A DNA stretch of 62,668 nucleotides from Paenibacillus ihuae (GCF_001368795.1 NZ_LN831204.1:85988-148655), one strand, 5' to 3'. Positions 36,616-46,146 are shown, numbered from the stretch's first letter. A program made the numbers and translations. The notes: generated from the letters alone by a model not told the origin.

Positions 36616-37629
36616 ATGGAAGATTCAAAGGAATACATAGAAAAGAGTAAAAATGCCGCCACGTATATTAGTATTGTTGAAGCAGCGAATGAAATTGGAA
36701 TTACCACAACTTCTCTATACAAGATTGTTAATCATGAAGATCCCTCAAAAAAACTAGAGCCGGTTAACCGCGGCACTCATCGCGGGGACGGAGGTTATCG
36801 ATTTCGTTTGTCCGATGTGTTGGAATTTAAAAGGAACTATGTGAAGAAAGATTTAACCTCGACAGAGGCAGCCAAGCGATTAGGCAGATCTACCACATTT
36901 GTACATAAGCTAATCCGGGACGGAGTTTTACCACATTATGAAGCGGATTATAGAGGGAAGCGAACGTTTTTTATTAAAGAGGCTGATTTGGAGAAATATA
37001 TTCAGGAAAATCCAAATGCGGGGAAAGTTGAAACGATCTATGACAAGCGAAAAGGGGTCTTTCTGTTTCAACCTTTTGTTAAGGGGGACCAGCTTGCTCG
37101 GGTGATGGAGCTGAAGCGCGTGAATAACCGAAAGATTGAGGCATGGCTTAAAACGATTGATGGTCGACGCCTCTCTTATGACACTGCATTAAACGAAGGA
37201 TGGACTCCTCTTATGGAGATCAACGAACGAAAACTAATCAATGGTTATGGTTATGCCCGTTTTGAGTTTCCTGCAGCTAAATCACCCGACTCTGTAATCT
37301 ATCCTATTATTGAAGAACTCTATAAGCAGGCAGGGCCCGCTAACATGAAAATTACGCAAGAAAGTGAAATAATTAGTGTGGAAGTCCGAAAATGCGTCCT
37401 TTCAGGAGTTATGCCAGATACGCATCCGGATCTTATCGTAAAGTTGGAACGCTTTTTAAAGTCTGGTCAGATTATTCCAAAATATGATGGGACGCTCATT
37501 GATACCGGCATTATGCCAGTAACGATTTATCTGACCGAGGATAAGAAAAACAGGCTTTTGAAGAAGGCAGAAGAGAGAGATATGACGCTACAGGAATATA
37601 TGGAAGAGTGCCTTTCATTTAATAATTAA
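36616..37629 (+). CDS. tandem helix-turn-helix (excisionase/MerR-like) regulator
   Basis: 337 residues; GGGAGAG precedes the ATG. Two helix-turn-helix units: 'SIVEAANEIGITTTSLYKIVN' with 'YRFRLSDVLEFKR' (about 20-75) and 'TSTEAAKRLGRSTTFVHKLIRDGVLPHYEADYRGKRTFFIKEADLEKYI' (about 82-132), both of the excisionase/MerR type. The central part is unknown ('FQPFVKGDQLARVMELKRVNN'). The C-terminus 'VTIYLTEDKKNRLLKKAEERDMTLQEYMEECL' resembles a ribbon-helix-helix module. Probably controls integrase or element genes. Confidence 0.7.
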   Translation: MEDSKEYIEKSKNAATYISIVEAANEIGITTTSLYKIVNHEDPSKKLEPVNRGTHRGDGGYRFRLSDVLEFKRNYVKKDLTSTEAAKRLGRSTTFVHKLIRDGVLPHYEADYRGKRTFFIKEADLEKYIQENPNAGKVETIYDKRKGVFLFQPFVKGDQLARVMELKRVNNRKIEAWLKTIDGRRLSYDTALNEGWTPLMEINERKLINGYGYARFEFPAAKSPDSVIYPIIEELYKQAGPANMKITQESEIISVEVRKCVLSGVMPDTHPDLIVKLERFLKSGQIIPKYDGTLIDTGIMPVTIYLTEDKKNRLLKKAEERDMTLQEYMEECLSFNN

Positions 37630-37664
37630 TAATAAAATGGCTTAATGAGACAAGGAGATAAATT

Positions 37665-38705
37665 ATGTCTAGTATAACGCATACTAAGTTTCCGCACACA
37701 CCCAGGAGACGATCATTTCTTCCATTCCGTATATTGCTATACTTTGTAGCTTTTACTATGGTCATAATATCAATCCTAATTTTTGTCCCGATTAAAGAGA
37801 GGACTTATATGCTTCCCTCAAACCTGGCCCCTTCACAAGAACTATTTCGTAACCCAATCGATAATGGAATCTACATTCCAAGTGTGATTGAAGAAAAAGC
37901 AGATAATTTTCTTGAATATTTTTTCCTAAAGGCAAAATACGGGGAATTACTCAGCGAGTTTGAAGAATTAGACGATCAAGTATTGTCTACTGCATTCACC
38001 ACAACGAAAGATAATCCAGGTCATGTTGAAATCGTAGATAACAATCTTATGACAGATAGTTTACTCTATGTTGCACTGCCGGCTTACATAGCAGGAAGCT
38101 ACGCAGCAGGGCTACCAGCTGACTTTAGTTATGCATTTGAATTTACTAGTACAACTCTTGAGCTTGAAGATCTACTTGGCACAACCATTATCACAATTGA
38201 CAGTGCACCTCCCACAATAGAGAAAGTAAACGAACTGGTTCGTTCAAAAACACCTCATGAATTTGAATTAAGGACCTATAAGGGAAACATTGTGAATAAG
38301 ACAGCATCAATTTATGGAATAACAGTAAGCGCACACTATACCATTAACGATCTTTGGAGATTTAATGAAATGATGCTTTTTGAACTTGGGAATGTATCTG
38401 GTGATTCCGGTGGTGTTGCGACAGCCTATAATGTCTTCTTAAAAATGCAAGGGCTTGGTAATAAAAATGGAAAGTTTGTAATAACTGGTGCAATTAATAT
38501 TGATGGTACTATAAGAAGCGTTGGAAGTATCAAAGCAAAGACATATTTGGCAGTAAAAAAGTCTATGCCGGTTATGTTCGTACCTGATGGCGTTAATTAC
38601 ACTGAGGCGATAAATATGAAAGAGTCAATGAATAGCGACATAAAAATCGTACCGATTAAAAACCTTGATGACATTGAAAGATATTGGAACAATAGAAAGG
38701 GATGA
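37665..38705 (+). CDS. membrane-anchored Lon-like (S16) protease
   Basis: 346 residues; GACAAGGAG precedes the ATG. One transmembrane segment (about 22-45), an outside-facing body, a PDZ-like segment (about 155-205, 'LLGTTIITIDSAPPTIEKVNELV') and an S16 domain. Catalytic Ser is in 'VSGDSGGVATA' near 247, and Lys in 'IRSVGSIKAKTYLAVKK' near 289. The order membrane anchor-PDZ-Lon matches YlbL/SdrC-type proteins and lacks the AAA+ ATPase of true Lon. It lies 35 bases after the regulator gene, an unusual pairing next to an integrase. It may cleave a membrane or exported signalling protein. Confidence 0.8.
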   Translation: MSSITHTKFPHTPRRRSFLPFRILLYFVAFTMVIISILIFVPIKERTYMLPSNLAPSQELFRNPIDNGIYIPSVIEEKADNFLEYFFLKAKYGELLSEFEELDDQVLSTAFTTTKDNPGHVEIVDNNLMTDSLLYVALPAYIAGSYAAGLPADFSYAFEFTSTTLELEDLLGTTIITIDSAPPTIEKVNELVRSKTPHEFELRTYKGNIVNKTASIYGITVSAHYTINDLWRFNEMMLFELGNVSGDSGGVATAYNVFLKMQGLGNKNGKFVITGAINIDGTIRSVGSIKAKTYLAVKKSMPVMFVPDGVNYTEAINMKESMNSDIKIVPIKNLDDIERYWNNRKG

Positions 38706-39182
38706 TGCTTTAGCTTAGCTTTAGTTGCACCGCATCTTAGGTTGCCATAAACTCACTCCATTCAAACAGATGTTTAAACTAATAATAGAATAATTAATTA
38801 ACAAACAGGGGGTTAACACCCCCTGAAGTAGCAGCTTTCCAGATTAGTATATTCAAAAACTAACCTTATAATACATAGTTAAGATTATGATATTTTGATC
38901 ATTAGTTAGGATGTTAGTATGACGTACGCGAATGAACCTATTTTTTCTATTATTATTAAGGTTCTGAGAAAGAACAAAGGCTCCTATGAAAAACAAATCG
39001 GAGGTTGAATAAATGAAAAAAATTATTATCCATCATTTTTAAAAGGAACTGCACTCACTATACACCCCAGAATAGAAAATAAATTACCAAACGGCTTGGT
39101 AAAAACGTAGGAGTAATGTACTATATTAGTATAGTAATATATTAGTTAATATATTAGCGACAATATCAGGAGGCGAAAGAGC
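38706..39182. other. gap with a terminator and a 9-codon ORF
   Basis: A perfect hairpin CAGGGGGT/ACCCCCTG (38806-38825) closes the protease transcript. A 9-codon frame (39013-39042, MKKIIIHHF) follows GGAGG at good spacing and could be a leader peptide for the helicase gene. Otherwise AT-rich with TATTAG repeats before 39170. Confidence 0.4.
38806..38825 (+). terminator. perfect 8-bp GC-rich hairpin
   Basis: Arms CAGGGGGT and ACCCCCTG, tetraloop TAAC; only weak T follow. Confidence 0.5.
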
Positions 39183-41102
39183 TTGGAAGAATTTATCGAG
39201 AGAGCACTTGGCCAGGGAGGCCATTTATCCAAGCTCGTACAAGGTTATAGCCCGAGAGCCCCACAGATTCTCATATCTACTAAGGTCGGCATGGCGCTCG
39301 AATCTGAAAAGCACTTAATGTGCGAAGCCGGTACCGGGACAGGCAAATCTCTTGGTTACTTGATCCCTGCAGCACAATGGGCCGTCAAAAATAAAAAGAC
39401 CGTTGTGGTATGCACCCATACGATCCCACTCATGACCCAAATCGTAAATGTCGAGCTCCCACGGGTCCAGCAAATTCTGAAAATGGAGAATCTGAATCTC
39501 AAATATCAATTGGTTAAAGGCAAGTCTCACTATGTTTGCTCAGCAAAACTGGAGGGATTGTGGCAAGAAATGCTTCGGAGTAACAATCGGGATTCCAAAG
39601 TTGTTCAGCGGATCTTCTCTAAAGTGAACAAAGAGGGTATAGGCGACCGAACGGCCTTGGGTTTTGAAGTAGAAGATGCTCTGTGGAATCGAATTTCTGC
39701 CTCCTCTTGTCTGTCAATCAAGAAGCCTGATAACTGTATGCTGGAAGACTTGAAGGAGAAGATGCAAAAGTCTCACATCATAGTCACTAACCATGCTTAT
39801 TTTTTCAGTGACCTGATCATGAGGAAAAAGACCGGTAACGGTTCTCTCCCCCCATATGATGCTGTTATTTTCGATGAAGCTCACGAGTTAGAGGACGTGT
39901 GCTGTAACATTTTCGAAAAACAGGTGGATTTAACCCGATTTGAGATACTTTTCGATTCTCTCTTCAAACGTGATGCTTTCAATGACCTTGATAAAAGCAA
40001 CCAACTTGCCCTTACGCAGCTGCGCCAGTCGTTCATACAAAAGATGGACGATGTTTACATATCAGTGGGGAAGGGGATGAAGAACGATGCCTTCAAGTTG
40101 TTAGGCGAGAAGATTGATATGAGCAGCGTTTGCTCTATCCTGACGGAGTTTATCGAAAAGATCAAATCGCTAAATGTCCGCGGCGTCTCCGACATCTTGG
40201 AGCGACTTTTCGAAGGAAACGATGACCTTGATTTCATCGGAGAGAATGCGAAACGTTCTTGGGCGTATTGGGCGACGGTTAAAGGACGTGATAATGTCAC
40301 GCTTCACGCGGCCCCGCTCTTTCCCAAAGTGGTTCTAGCCCGTGGTTTATTCGATAAGGTGCCGGTCATTCTCGCGAGTGCCACAATGTCTACCAATGGC
40401 TCATTCGCATTTTTTGCCGGCCGGTGTGGTGTAAAGGACTACGATAGCATCATGGTGGGTAGTCCTTTCGACTATGAGAATAAAACTATGATTATCTGTC
40501 CTGACGACGCTCCTGAACCAGATAGCCCTAACATCATCCAGTATACCGTCGAAAAATTACAGGAAATTCTAATGTATTCCGGTGGGCGGATGCTCGTTTT
40601 ATTTACCAGCTTTGAAACGATGAACCATGTCGCTCGCAAATTTCAGCAGCATTGTATTGATCGGGGTTACAACTTACTCGTTCAGTTCCCAGGATGCGAT
40701 CGAGAAAAGATTATTAGCGATTTAAAGACCAATCCGCGAACGATCGTCCTGGGCTGCTCCAGCTTTTGGACAGGCGTAGACGTCGCTGGGGACGCCTTAA
40801 CCACCCTTGTCATCGCCAAGCTCCCATTCCCGCAGCCGAATGACCCGTTGATCCAGGCACAGCTTGAGTTGATCGAAAAGGCAAAGCGGAACAGCTTCGT
40901 GGATTATATGTTCCCGAAGATGATGATTAAAATGAAGCAAGGTTTTGGACGATTGAATCGCTCCATGAAATGTCAGGGCGCAGTAATCATCCTGGATAAC
41001 CGCATGCGAACGAAGCGATATGGCAAAACCGTCTTGAAAAGCCTGCCGAAGTGCAAATATTCCGAAAAACTTGAAGATATTGTTCGTATTTTACCCATTT
41101 GA
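39183..41102 (+). CDS. DinG/XPD-type superfamily 2 DNA helicase
   Basis: TTG start after AGGAGGCG. 639 residues. Walker A 'EAGTGTGKS' (about 47-55), 'CTHTIPLMTQ' (motif Ia), 'VIFDEAHELEDVC' (DEAH near 230), 'ILASATMS', and motif VI 'QGFGRLNRS'. Cysteines near 118, 183 and 191 lie where the XPD/DinG iron-sulfur cluster sits, though a fourth ligand is not obvious. DinG helicases unwind 5'-to-3', including R-loops, and occur in plasmids and type IV CRISPR loci. Here it heads the element module with a YdjM-like gene 15 bases downstream. Confidence 0.88.
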   Translation: MEEFIERALGQGGHLSKLVQGYSPRAPQILISTKVGMALESEKHLMCEAGTGTGKSLGYLIPAAQWAVKNKKTVVVCTHTIPLMTQIVNVELPRVQQILKMENLNLKYQLVKGKSHYVCSAKLEGLWQEMLRSNNRDSKVVQRIFSKVNKEGIGDRTALGFEVEDALWNRISASSCLSIKKPDNCMLEDLKEKMQKSHIIVTNHAYFFSDLIMRKKTGNGSLPPYDAVIFDEAHELEDVCCNIFEKQVDLTRFEILFDSLFKRDAFNDLDKSNQLALTQLRQSFIQKMDDVYISVGKGMKNDAFKLLGEKIDMSSVCSILTEFIEKIKSLNVRGVSDILERLFEGNDDLDFIGENAKRSWAYWATVKGRDNVTLHAAPLFPKVVLARGLFDKVPVILASATMSTNGSFAFFAGRCGVKDYDSIMVGSPFDYENKTMIICPDDAPEPDSPNIIQYTVEKLQEILMYSGGRMLVLFTSFETMNHVARKFQQHCIDRGYNLLVQFPGCDREKIISDLKTNPRTIVLGCSSFWTGVDVAGDALTTLVIAKLPFPQPNDPLIQAQLELIEKAKRNSFVDYMFPKMMIKMKQGFGRLNRSMKCQGAVIILDNRMRTKRYGKTVLKSLPKCKYSEKLEDIVRILPI

Positions 41103-41117
41103 GAGGAAGTGGTCGTA

Positions 41118-41831
41118 ATGATGGGAAAATCCCATTTGGTTATCAGTACAGGCGTCACCTTGAGTGTGTTAGGAATCATAGATGAGAAGATTACGCTGCC
41201 AGTCATTGCCGTTACTGCAGTCAGCGCTCTACTTCCGGACATTGATGAACCCAATTCGTTACTTGTTTCCCGTGCACTTCCCACCCGCTTCATCCAATTC
41301 TTAAAGCTTGCACTTGTCGGTCTTGGTGGATTCCTCTACTTTTTTGGGCAAGCATTTGCACCTTGGAATATTATCCTTGCCGTCCTCGTTGGTGTAGTGT
41401 CACTCATGCCGACCCGCTCTCTACGAAATATCGTCATGATCCTGATAGGTGCTGGACTTATTCTATTCGGAAATACGTTTATCCCTTGGAATTATATCAT
41501 TGGAAGTTTGCTCGTCATCTGTGCACTCCTTCCGCATCGAGGACTCACCCATACGTTGTACGGAGTGCTTGGATGGACCGCTTTGCTGTACTTTTCGACT
41601 TCTGGATATAGTAATACTCTTTGGATTGCCGGAGGTTTATCCTATCTGCTGCACCTGCTTGCTGACTCACTCACGAATCGCGGGATCCGTCCGATTCCTC
41701 CGCTCGATTGGCGTCTTAAGTTTAATCTAATGAGTACTGGCACCCGGAAAGGATCTTTCGTCGAAGGTGGATTTGTCTTATTAACCTTCTTCCTAGTGTA
41801 CATTGTTTTTTTACGTCATATCGCCATTTAA
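41118..41831 (+). CDS. YdjM-like membrane metal-dependent hydrolase family protein
   Basis: ATG 41118 after GAGAGGAAG. 237 residues. N-terminal 'MGKSHLVISTGVTLSVLG', 'LLPDIDEPNSLLVSRALPTRF' and 'LLPHRGLTHTLYG' are the His/Asp signatures of the LexA-binding YdjM (DUF457) family, with five or six transmembrane helices between. Known members are SOS-regulated or membrane-homeostasis proteins of unclear chemistry. Confidence 0.8.
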   Translation: MMGKSHLVISTGVTLSVLGIIDEKITLPVIAVTAVSALLPDIDEPNSLLVSRALPTRFIQFLKLALVGLGGFLYFFGQAFAPWNIILAVLVGVVSLMPTRSLRNIVMILIGAGLILFGNTFIPWNYIIGSLLVICALLPHRGLTHTLYGVLGWTALLYFSTSGYSNTLWIAGGLSYLLHLLADSLTNRGIRPIPPLDWRLKFNLMSTGTRKGSFVEGGFVLLTFFLVYIVFLRHIAI

Positions 41832-41857
41832 AAACCATTAGAAGGAGCCGATGAAAC

Positions 41858-42196
41858 ATGATCGTAGATCGATCCCTTTTACATCAAAACCCAATCATCC
41901 GAGGTTACTTTGAAGTCATCAAGGAGAAGTTCAGCCTTACCAGACGGGAAGGAGAGATTCTACAGCTGCTTATGCTTATGGGTGGTAGCAACCGTGAAAT
42001 TGGTTGTTCCATCAACATTTCGGAGAAAACCGTAAGGAATCATGTAGCCAGCATCCAAAGTAAGCTTCACGTGAAGTCGAGTAGGGGGATACAGGCAGTC
42101 GTTTTCCGTGATACGTTGCTGCCGGTTTTTCTGGAAGCATTACAAACACCACATAAAGCAACCGCGGTTCATGATCCTGTTACTTCATTCCATTAA
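41858..42196 (+). CDS. LuxR-type helix-turn-helix protein, 112 aa
   Basis: AGAAGGAGCC precedes the ATG. The domain 'FSLTRREGEILQLLMLMGGSNREIGCSINISEKTVRNHVASIQSKLHVKSSRGIQAVV' (about 25-85) is a GerE/LuxR DNA-binding domain. No receiver domain, so it resembles single-domain regulators such as GerE. It may control the operons of the element. Confidence 0.8.
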   Translation: MIVDRSLLHQNPIIRGYFEVIKEKFSLTRREGEILQLLMLMGGSNREIGCSINISEKTVRNHVASIQSKLHVKSSRGIQAVVFRDTLLPVFLEALQTPHKATAVHDPVTSFH

Positions 42197-42314
42197 GTGT
42201 GCAATATGACGTATAACCGGCGTTAACTACAAAGGAAATCGACGAAACCTTGAAACAACTTGAACAGAAATCCACAGAAAATAGGAAACCTGAATCAAGT
42301 GGGTGAGATTGCAC

Positions 42315-42629
42315 ATGTTTAATCTAGGAGTGAAAATTGTGAAAAAAGAGTTAGAATCACGCGGATACAGAGTACATGATTATGACTTAGAAATAAATCT
42401 GATGTTTTTACCTTTTAAGAAGTATTGCCGGCGCAAAAATAAGGATGTTTTTACGACTTTGGATGGGTGGATGTATATGTATCATCACCCATCTGGTCTC
42501 TATTATTATAAAGATTCTATTACACGAAACTACATATGTATTCATGAGAAAGGTATTAAAATAAACTTCGGTTTTTTGGAAAGATTAATAGCATTAATCC
42601 ACAAGCTACGTACCGCATTGAAAAGGTAA
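42315..42629 (+). CDS. small basic hypothetical protein, about 104 aa
   Basis: ATG 42315; GTGGGTGAG upstream is a weak binding site. Rich in Tyr, Lys and Arg ('KKYCRRKNKDVFTTLDGWMYMYHHPSGLYYYKD'), with a hydrophobic C-terminal helix. AT-rich relative to neighbours. Family not recognised. Confidence 0.5.
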   Translation: MFNLGVKIVKKELESRGYRVHDYDLEINLMFLPFKKYCRRKNKDVFTTLDGWMYMYHHPSGLYYYKDSITRNYICIHEKGIKINFGFLERLIALIHKLRTALKR

Positions 42630-42776
42630 ATCCTTTGGGATCGATGGCAGGGATTTAGGTGCCTATACCGTCAACATTATTCTTTATCTGTACTTTCCCT
42701 TGTGCTATACTAAATTCATTACAATGCATAATTTATTTTCTTCGCAGTCATATTTTCTGCAGAAGAACGGGTGAAG

Positions 42777-42878
42777 ACGGCAGATTGCCGTTAATAAAAA
42801 TTGAGGCGTTATTAACCAGGAGAACATAAGTGTACCTTATTTAGGTGCGCTTTTTTTGTTCTTCCTGGTTTTTTTTTC
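42777..42878 (+). promoter_or_regulatory. leader 1: nested-terminator hairpin before gene 42905
   Basis: A small hairpin ACGGCA/TGCCGT (42777-42791) is followed by an outer stem (42814-42825 with 42858-42870, one bulge) that encloses a complete inner terminator (AAGTGTACC/GGTGCGCTT, 42828-42836 and 42844-42852, then seven T). The outer stem is itself followed by eight or more T. The binding site AAGGAGG comes 20 bases later. The same layout recurs at 47630-47726. A TTGTGC...TATACT promoter lies near 42700. Confidence 0.65.
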
Positions 42879-42904
42879 GCCTAAACCAAGGAGGAAGTTT
42901 GAAC

Positions 42905-43231
42905 ATGCGCATAAACCTGTCTCGCTTAACGGCAAATTTACCGCAGAGGGAAGAGTACCAGCAGAGGTATACACCTGGTCTCTTTCGCGCTATTGAAGCC
43001 GCTCATTTTGAGACTAACAGTGCGAGCATTGATTGGAACGGGTTTACATTAGCGGAAGCACAACAGGCATTGGATATGGCAATGAACTATGTAGATACTG
43101 AGTATGTGGAAGAAATGGATGGTTCTCCGAATGAAGGGAATGCCATTCACGAGTTTCTTCACAACAATGAATTTATCTATCATTTCAAGAGAGCCAAGCC
43201 TATGCCGTCCGAAGATGTAGATTTCTTTTAA
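42905..43231 (+). CDS. hypothetical protein heading the ubiquitin-like operon, 108 aa
   Basis: ATG 42905 after AAGGAGGAAG. Mostly helical, ending in 'EFIYHFKRAKPMPSEDVDFF'. No recognised domain; size and position would suit an accessory protein of a PRTRC-type cassette. Ten bases before the next gene; expression is probably gated by leader 1. Confidence 0.6.
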   Translation: MRINLSRLTANLPQREEYQQRYTPGLFRAIEAAHFETNSASIDWNGFTLAEAQQALDMAMNYVDTEYVEEMDGSPNEGNAIHEFLHNNEFIYHFKRAKPMPSEDVDFF

Positions 43232-43240
43232 GAAAGGTGC

Positions 43241-43996
43241 GTGGAGACATTGGAACAATCGTATATGTGTCAAGAGCAGATCGGCCAGATGCAGGCGACT
43301 TATGATGCTTTTCTACTCATCAAAATCGCCCATGACGCTGGCATTGATGTAGTGAGCGATTCTATCGACTTTTACTGCTATGACTTTGGGAGTCAGGCTG
43401 ATACCTTTTGGGTGTGCATGAAAAGGATCTTCGGAGAAGTGGTTCTTACAAGTGAGAAGCTGAGTGATTGGGGTACGTCAAAGTGTACATACCGCGTACC
43501 GCTTCCTGAGCTTTGTGATTTTTACCCTCTTTTGAAGGATGCTGAACGTAGCCGGTACATCAACAAGTTTAATGCTATGCTCCGCTCGGAGGACGATTTT
43601 TTTGGCGAATTCGAGATGGAGGGCATGATGGCTGGGAACTGTTTTCACATCACGCTATCGGGTGATTATGGCTTGTATTCTCCGCTGCTTGCACAAATGG
43701 TGGCAATTCGTAACGAGGTTCATGAGCTCGTACGGACCCGGAGAGCGCAGCTTGTCAACGGACTGCGGGGTATTGTAATGGCGAAGATGGTTTATGACCG
43801 ATCCGGTATCGTTGTGGATGTGTCATTGGAGGACCAACTCGATGTGGTATTCTCCAGCATCATGCAGCAATGCGATAATCCTAGGATTTCGCTTGCTACT
43901 GACCATTCGCTCTCTTTCGAGACAATGATTACAACGCTAACCAGCACGCTTGATCAGGCGGTAATAAATACAAACCGAGAGGATGTGCCAGCATGA
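43241..43996 (+). CDS. hypothetical protein of the ubiquitin-like operon, about 250 aa
   Basis: GTG 43241 (or TTG 43250) after AAAGGTG. Alpha/beta N-terminal half ('DFYCYDFGSQADTFWVCMKRIFGEVVL'), helical C-terminal half. It overlaps the start of the E2-like gene by four bases, indicating coupled translation. Not recognised; conserved synteny would be needed to name it. Confidence 0.6.
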   Translation: METLEQSYMCQEQIGQMQATYDAFLLIKIAHDAGIDVVSDSIDFYCYDFGSQADTFWVCMKRIFGEVVLTSEKLSDWGTSKCTYRVPLPELCDFYPLLKDAERSRYINKFNAMLRSEDDFFGEFEMEGMMAGNCFHITLSGDYGLYSPLLAQMVAIRNEVHELVRTRRAQLVNGLRGIVMAKMVYDRSGIVVDVSLEDQLDVVFSSIMQQCDNPRISLATDHSLSFETMITTLTSTLDQAVINTNREDVPA

Positions 43997-44694
43997 GTAC
44001 AGCTGCACAATTAGACAAAGATACCGGAACAAAAGTGGTCATTACAATGCGCGATTATGGCTTGCCAACGATTGAGGAGTTTCATGAAGGAGTAAGCTTG
44101 GGAGTCGGCTCCTATACCCACGAGACCATCGCACGGAGTGTGATACAGTCTCTGGATTATACAGCCATAAAGACACCCATCTTGCCTCGTAATGCGATCT
44201 ACTATTCGGAGGGGCCCTCGAAGCGGTATATCATTCTGGAGATCCCGCCGCATTGCCGAAAAGTCTTTTACCACAATGCGGAGATTGAGGATGTTCCGTT
44301 CCCACGTCTTTTGTTCTGTTTCGAATTAATGGTGCGAGAAACAACTATGGACATTACTGATGTGTATATTGCGGCGCTGGAAGACCAACTCATTCTTAAT
44401 GAAGAATCAAAGGTCTATTTCTACCCGTACACGAACGTCGCTAATTCATTTTCGGTATGCTGGGGCGGTCAAAAACTGCCATCCATCGAACGAGTTTCCC
44501 AGCTGGCAACCATTCCTGAGATGTTCTTTAACTCGCCGAATTCAGACTGCTATTACACAGGGTCGAATATCAGCAAGTTGCCGTACCGAGAGCTCGTCGA
44601 ACAGATCAAGGGAACTTCGTTTCCGGATGAGTATCTGAAAGAGACTGGATATAAACTCCAGGAGTGGATCCAGAAGATGACCAGTTCGATTTAA
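43993..44694 (+). CDS. E2-like (PRTRC protein B-type) ubiquitin-conjugating fold protein
   Basis: 233 residues. The order 'TPILPRNAIYYSEG', 'VPFPRLLFCFEL', 'VYFYPYTNVANSFSVCWGGQKLPS', 'IPEMFFNSPNSDCYY' and 'FPDEYL' matches the PRTRC protein B family, predicted to have an E2-like fold. The Cys in 'SVCWGG' near 155 is in the position of the conserved conjugating Cys. It would accept the ubiquitin-like protein from the ThiF/E1 enzyme encoded two genes downstream. Function in bacteria is unproven; assignment is from pattern recognition. Confidence 0.65.
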   Translation: MSTAAQLDKDTGTKVVITMRDYGLPTIEEFHEGVSLGVGSYTHETIARSVIQSLDYTAIKTPILPRNAIYYSEGPSKRYIILEIPPHCRKVFYHNAEIEDVPFPRLLFCFELMVRETTMDITDVYIAALEDQLILNEESKVYFYPYTNVANSFSVCWGGQKLPSIERVSQLATIPEMFFNSPNSDCYYTGSNISKLPYRELVEQIKGTSFPDEYLKETGYKLQEWIQKMTSSI

Positions 44695-44754
44695 ACAGCG
44701 TTAGTGCATATGGAGCATATAAAAATCTAAATTATTATCTGGAGGTATTTGGAA

Positions 44755-46146
44755 ATGTCTAACAACAACGATCAGTTTGACTTGTTCTCTTACTTTGGAG
44801 GCAGTGATGCTTTTACTACCCCCTCGCAGAAGACTCATGAAGTGAAGCAGGAGCAGAACGCTTCCCTTTCTTCAGAACCATCCGCAAGCACCGAAACGAC
44901 AATCATTTCCGCTACGTCCCGAGTTTCCGAAGTCGACCAGAATGACAACAAGGTCATACATCTCGCTTCGAAACGCTTACGGGAGCAGCAGGAGAAGGCG
45001 CGTCCGGAGGATGCTTGTGAGGACGCCTGTGAGGGTGCTGACACCGAGGATGAGAATGAAGCGAACAATTTGAGCGATGAAGAAAGCGAAGCGCTCGCTG
45101 ACGACGTTGATCCAGATGAAGCTGCGGCCAACAAAGCCGAGCTTGCAGGTGGACAAGCCAATGCGGAAGTTAAAGCCGATGATAAATCGGCCGTCACCAC
45201 TGGTGCAGCAGCTGCCAAAAAGGAAGAGAAAAAGCCGGAGTTTAACCATGCTACGTTTATCGCGTATGCTGGACACACTCTCTCCATCACAAAGTTTTTC
45301 GATGCGGAGCAGTTGGCCGGACTCGACCTTGAAGCTGTTCGGAAGCGGTTGGAGAGAGACTTCCCGGAATTGTCTAAACAGCGGACCAAAATGGATTGGG
45401 ATGAGAAGAAAAATCTCATCTGTCCTATGGTCACCGGAGGGAAGAAAGGAGCCTATTTCAGCCAAGGGCTGAAAGGCTTCTTTTTTCGTTCAAAGGACCT
45501 TTTCGCAAACAGGGAGCCGATCAACATCCTGGCTGCCCGTGACGGATACTACGAAGTCCGTGAGAATGCGATTGGAGTATTCGTTGCCCAAGTTGAAGTC
45601 ATTGAGGAACTGGAGCCTTGCCGTGAAGGGTTTAAATTGAATCTCCCGAAGATTCCGGAGAACCTATTCGCCCAGCTTGTTTCCTTTTTTAGTGATTATG
45701 CCATGAACGAAGTCGAAGTGATGGGCGTTTTCTACTGGGACACGGATTCGAAGAGCTATGTGCTGGATGTGCCGTACCAGGAAGTTTCCAAGGTCAAAAT
45801 CGACGTACATTATAGTGATTATCCGGCTAATTTCATTAAGGTGGCCGAGATTCATTCACATAACACGATGAGCGCATATTTCAGTGAAGTCGATAATGCC
45901 GACGAGCTTGGAACCATGCTATATGGAGTAGTCGGCCGCCTGCAGCAAGGACTTTGTGAAGTCACCTATGATTTACGAACTCGCGCAGGAGTTGCCGGCC
46001 GCTTCATTCCTCTGGAACCTAATACCTTCATCGAGGGGGACTTTTCGAGGGATAAGGTCAATAGCCTCGCTCCCATGAAGTATCCAGAATCCTGGCACAA
46101 CCGCGTTACAATCATCAGCTCAAAAAAAAATGGGGGTAATAAATAA
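44755..46146 (+). CDS. ubiquitin-like domain fused to a JAB/JAMM peptidase
   Basis: ATG 44755 is nine bases after GGAGG. 463 residues. Residues 1-160 are acidic and disordered. About 165-230 resembles the small PRTRC protein C/ubiquitin-like family ('FIAYAGHTLSITKFF', 'AVRKRLERDFPELS', 'DEKKNLICPMVTGGKKG') and ends in GG near 228-229. About 230-440 is a JAMM domain with 'VAEIHSHNTMSAYFSEVD', i.e. HxH...SxxD (about H367, H369, S377, D380), the zinc isopeptidase motif. It may release or recycle its own ubiquitin-like part. It overlaps the E1-like gene by one base. Confidence 0.75.
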   Translation: MSNNNDQFDLFSYFGGSDAFTTPSQKTHEVKQEQNASLSSEPSASTETTIISATSRVSEVDQNDNKVIHLASKRLREQQEKARPEDACEDACEGADTEDENEANNLSDEESEALADDVDPDEAAANKAELAGGQANAEVKADDKSAVTTGAAAAKKEEKKPEFNHATFIAYAGHTLSITKFFDAEQLAGLDLEAVRKRLERDFPELSKQRTKMDWDEKKNLICPMVTGGKKGAYFSQGLKGFFFRSKDLFANREPINILAARDGYYEVRENAIGVFVAQVEVIEELEPCREGFKLNLPKIPENLFAQLVSFFSDYAMNEVEVMGVFYWDTDSKSYVLDVPYQEVSKVKIDVHYSDYPANFIKVAEIHSHNTMSAYFSEVDNADELGTMLYGVVGRLQQGLCEVTYDLRTRAGVAGRFIPLEPNTFIEGDFSRDKVNSLAPMKYPESWHNRVTIISSKKNGGNK

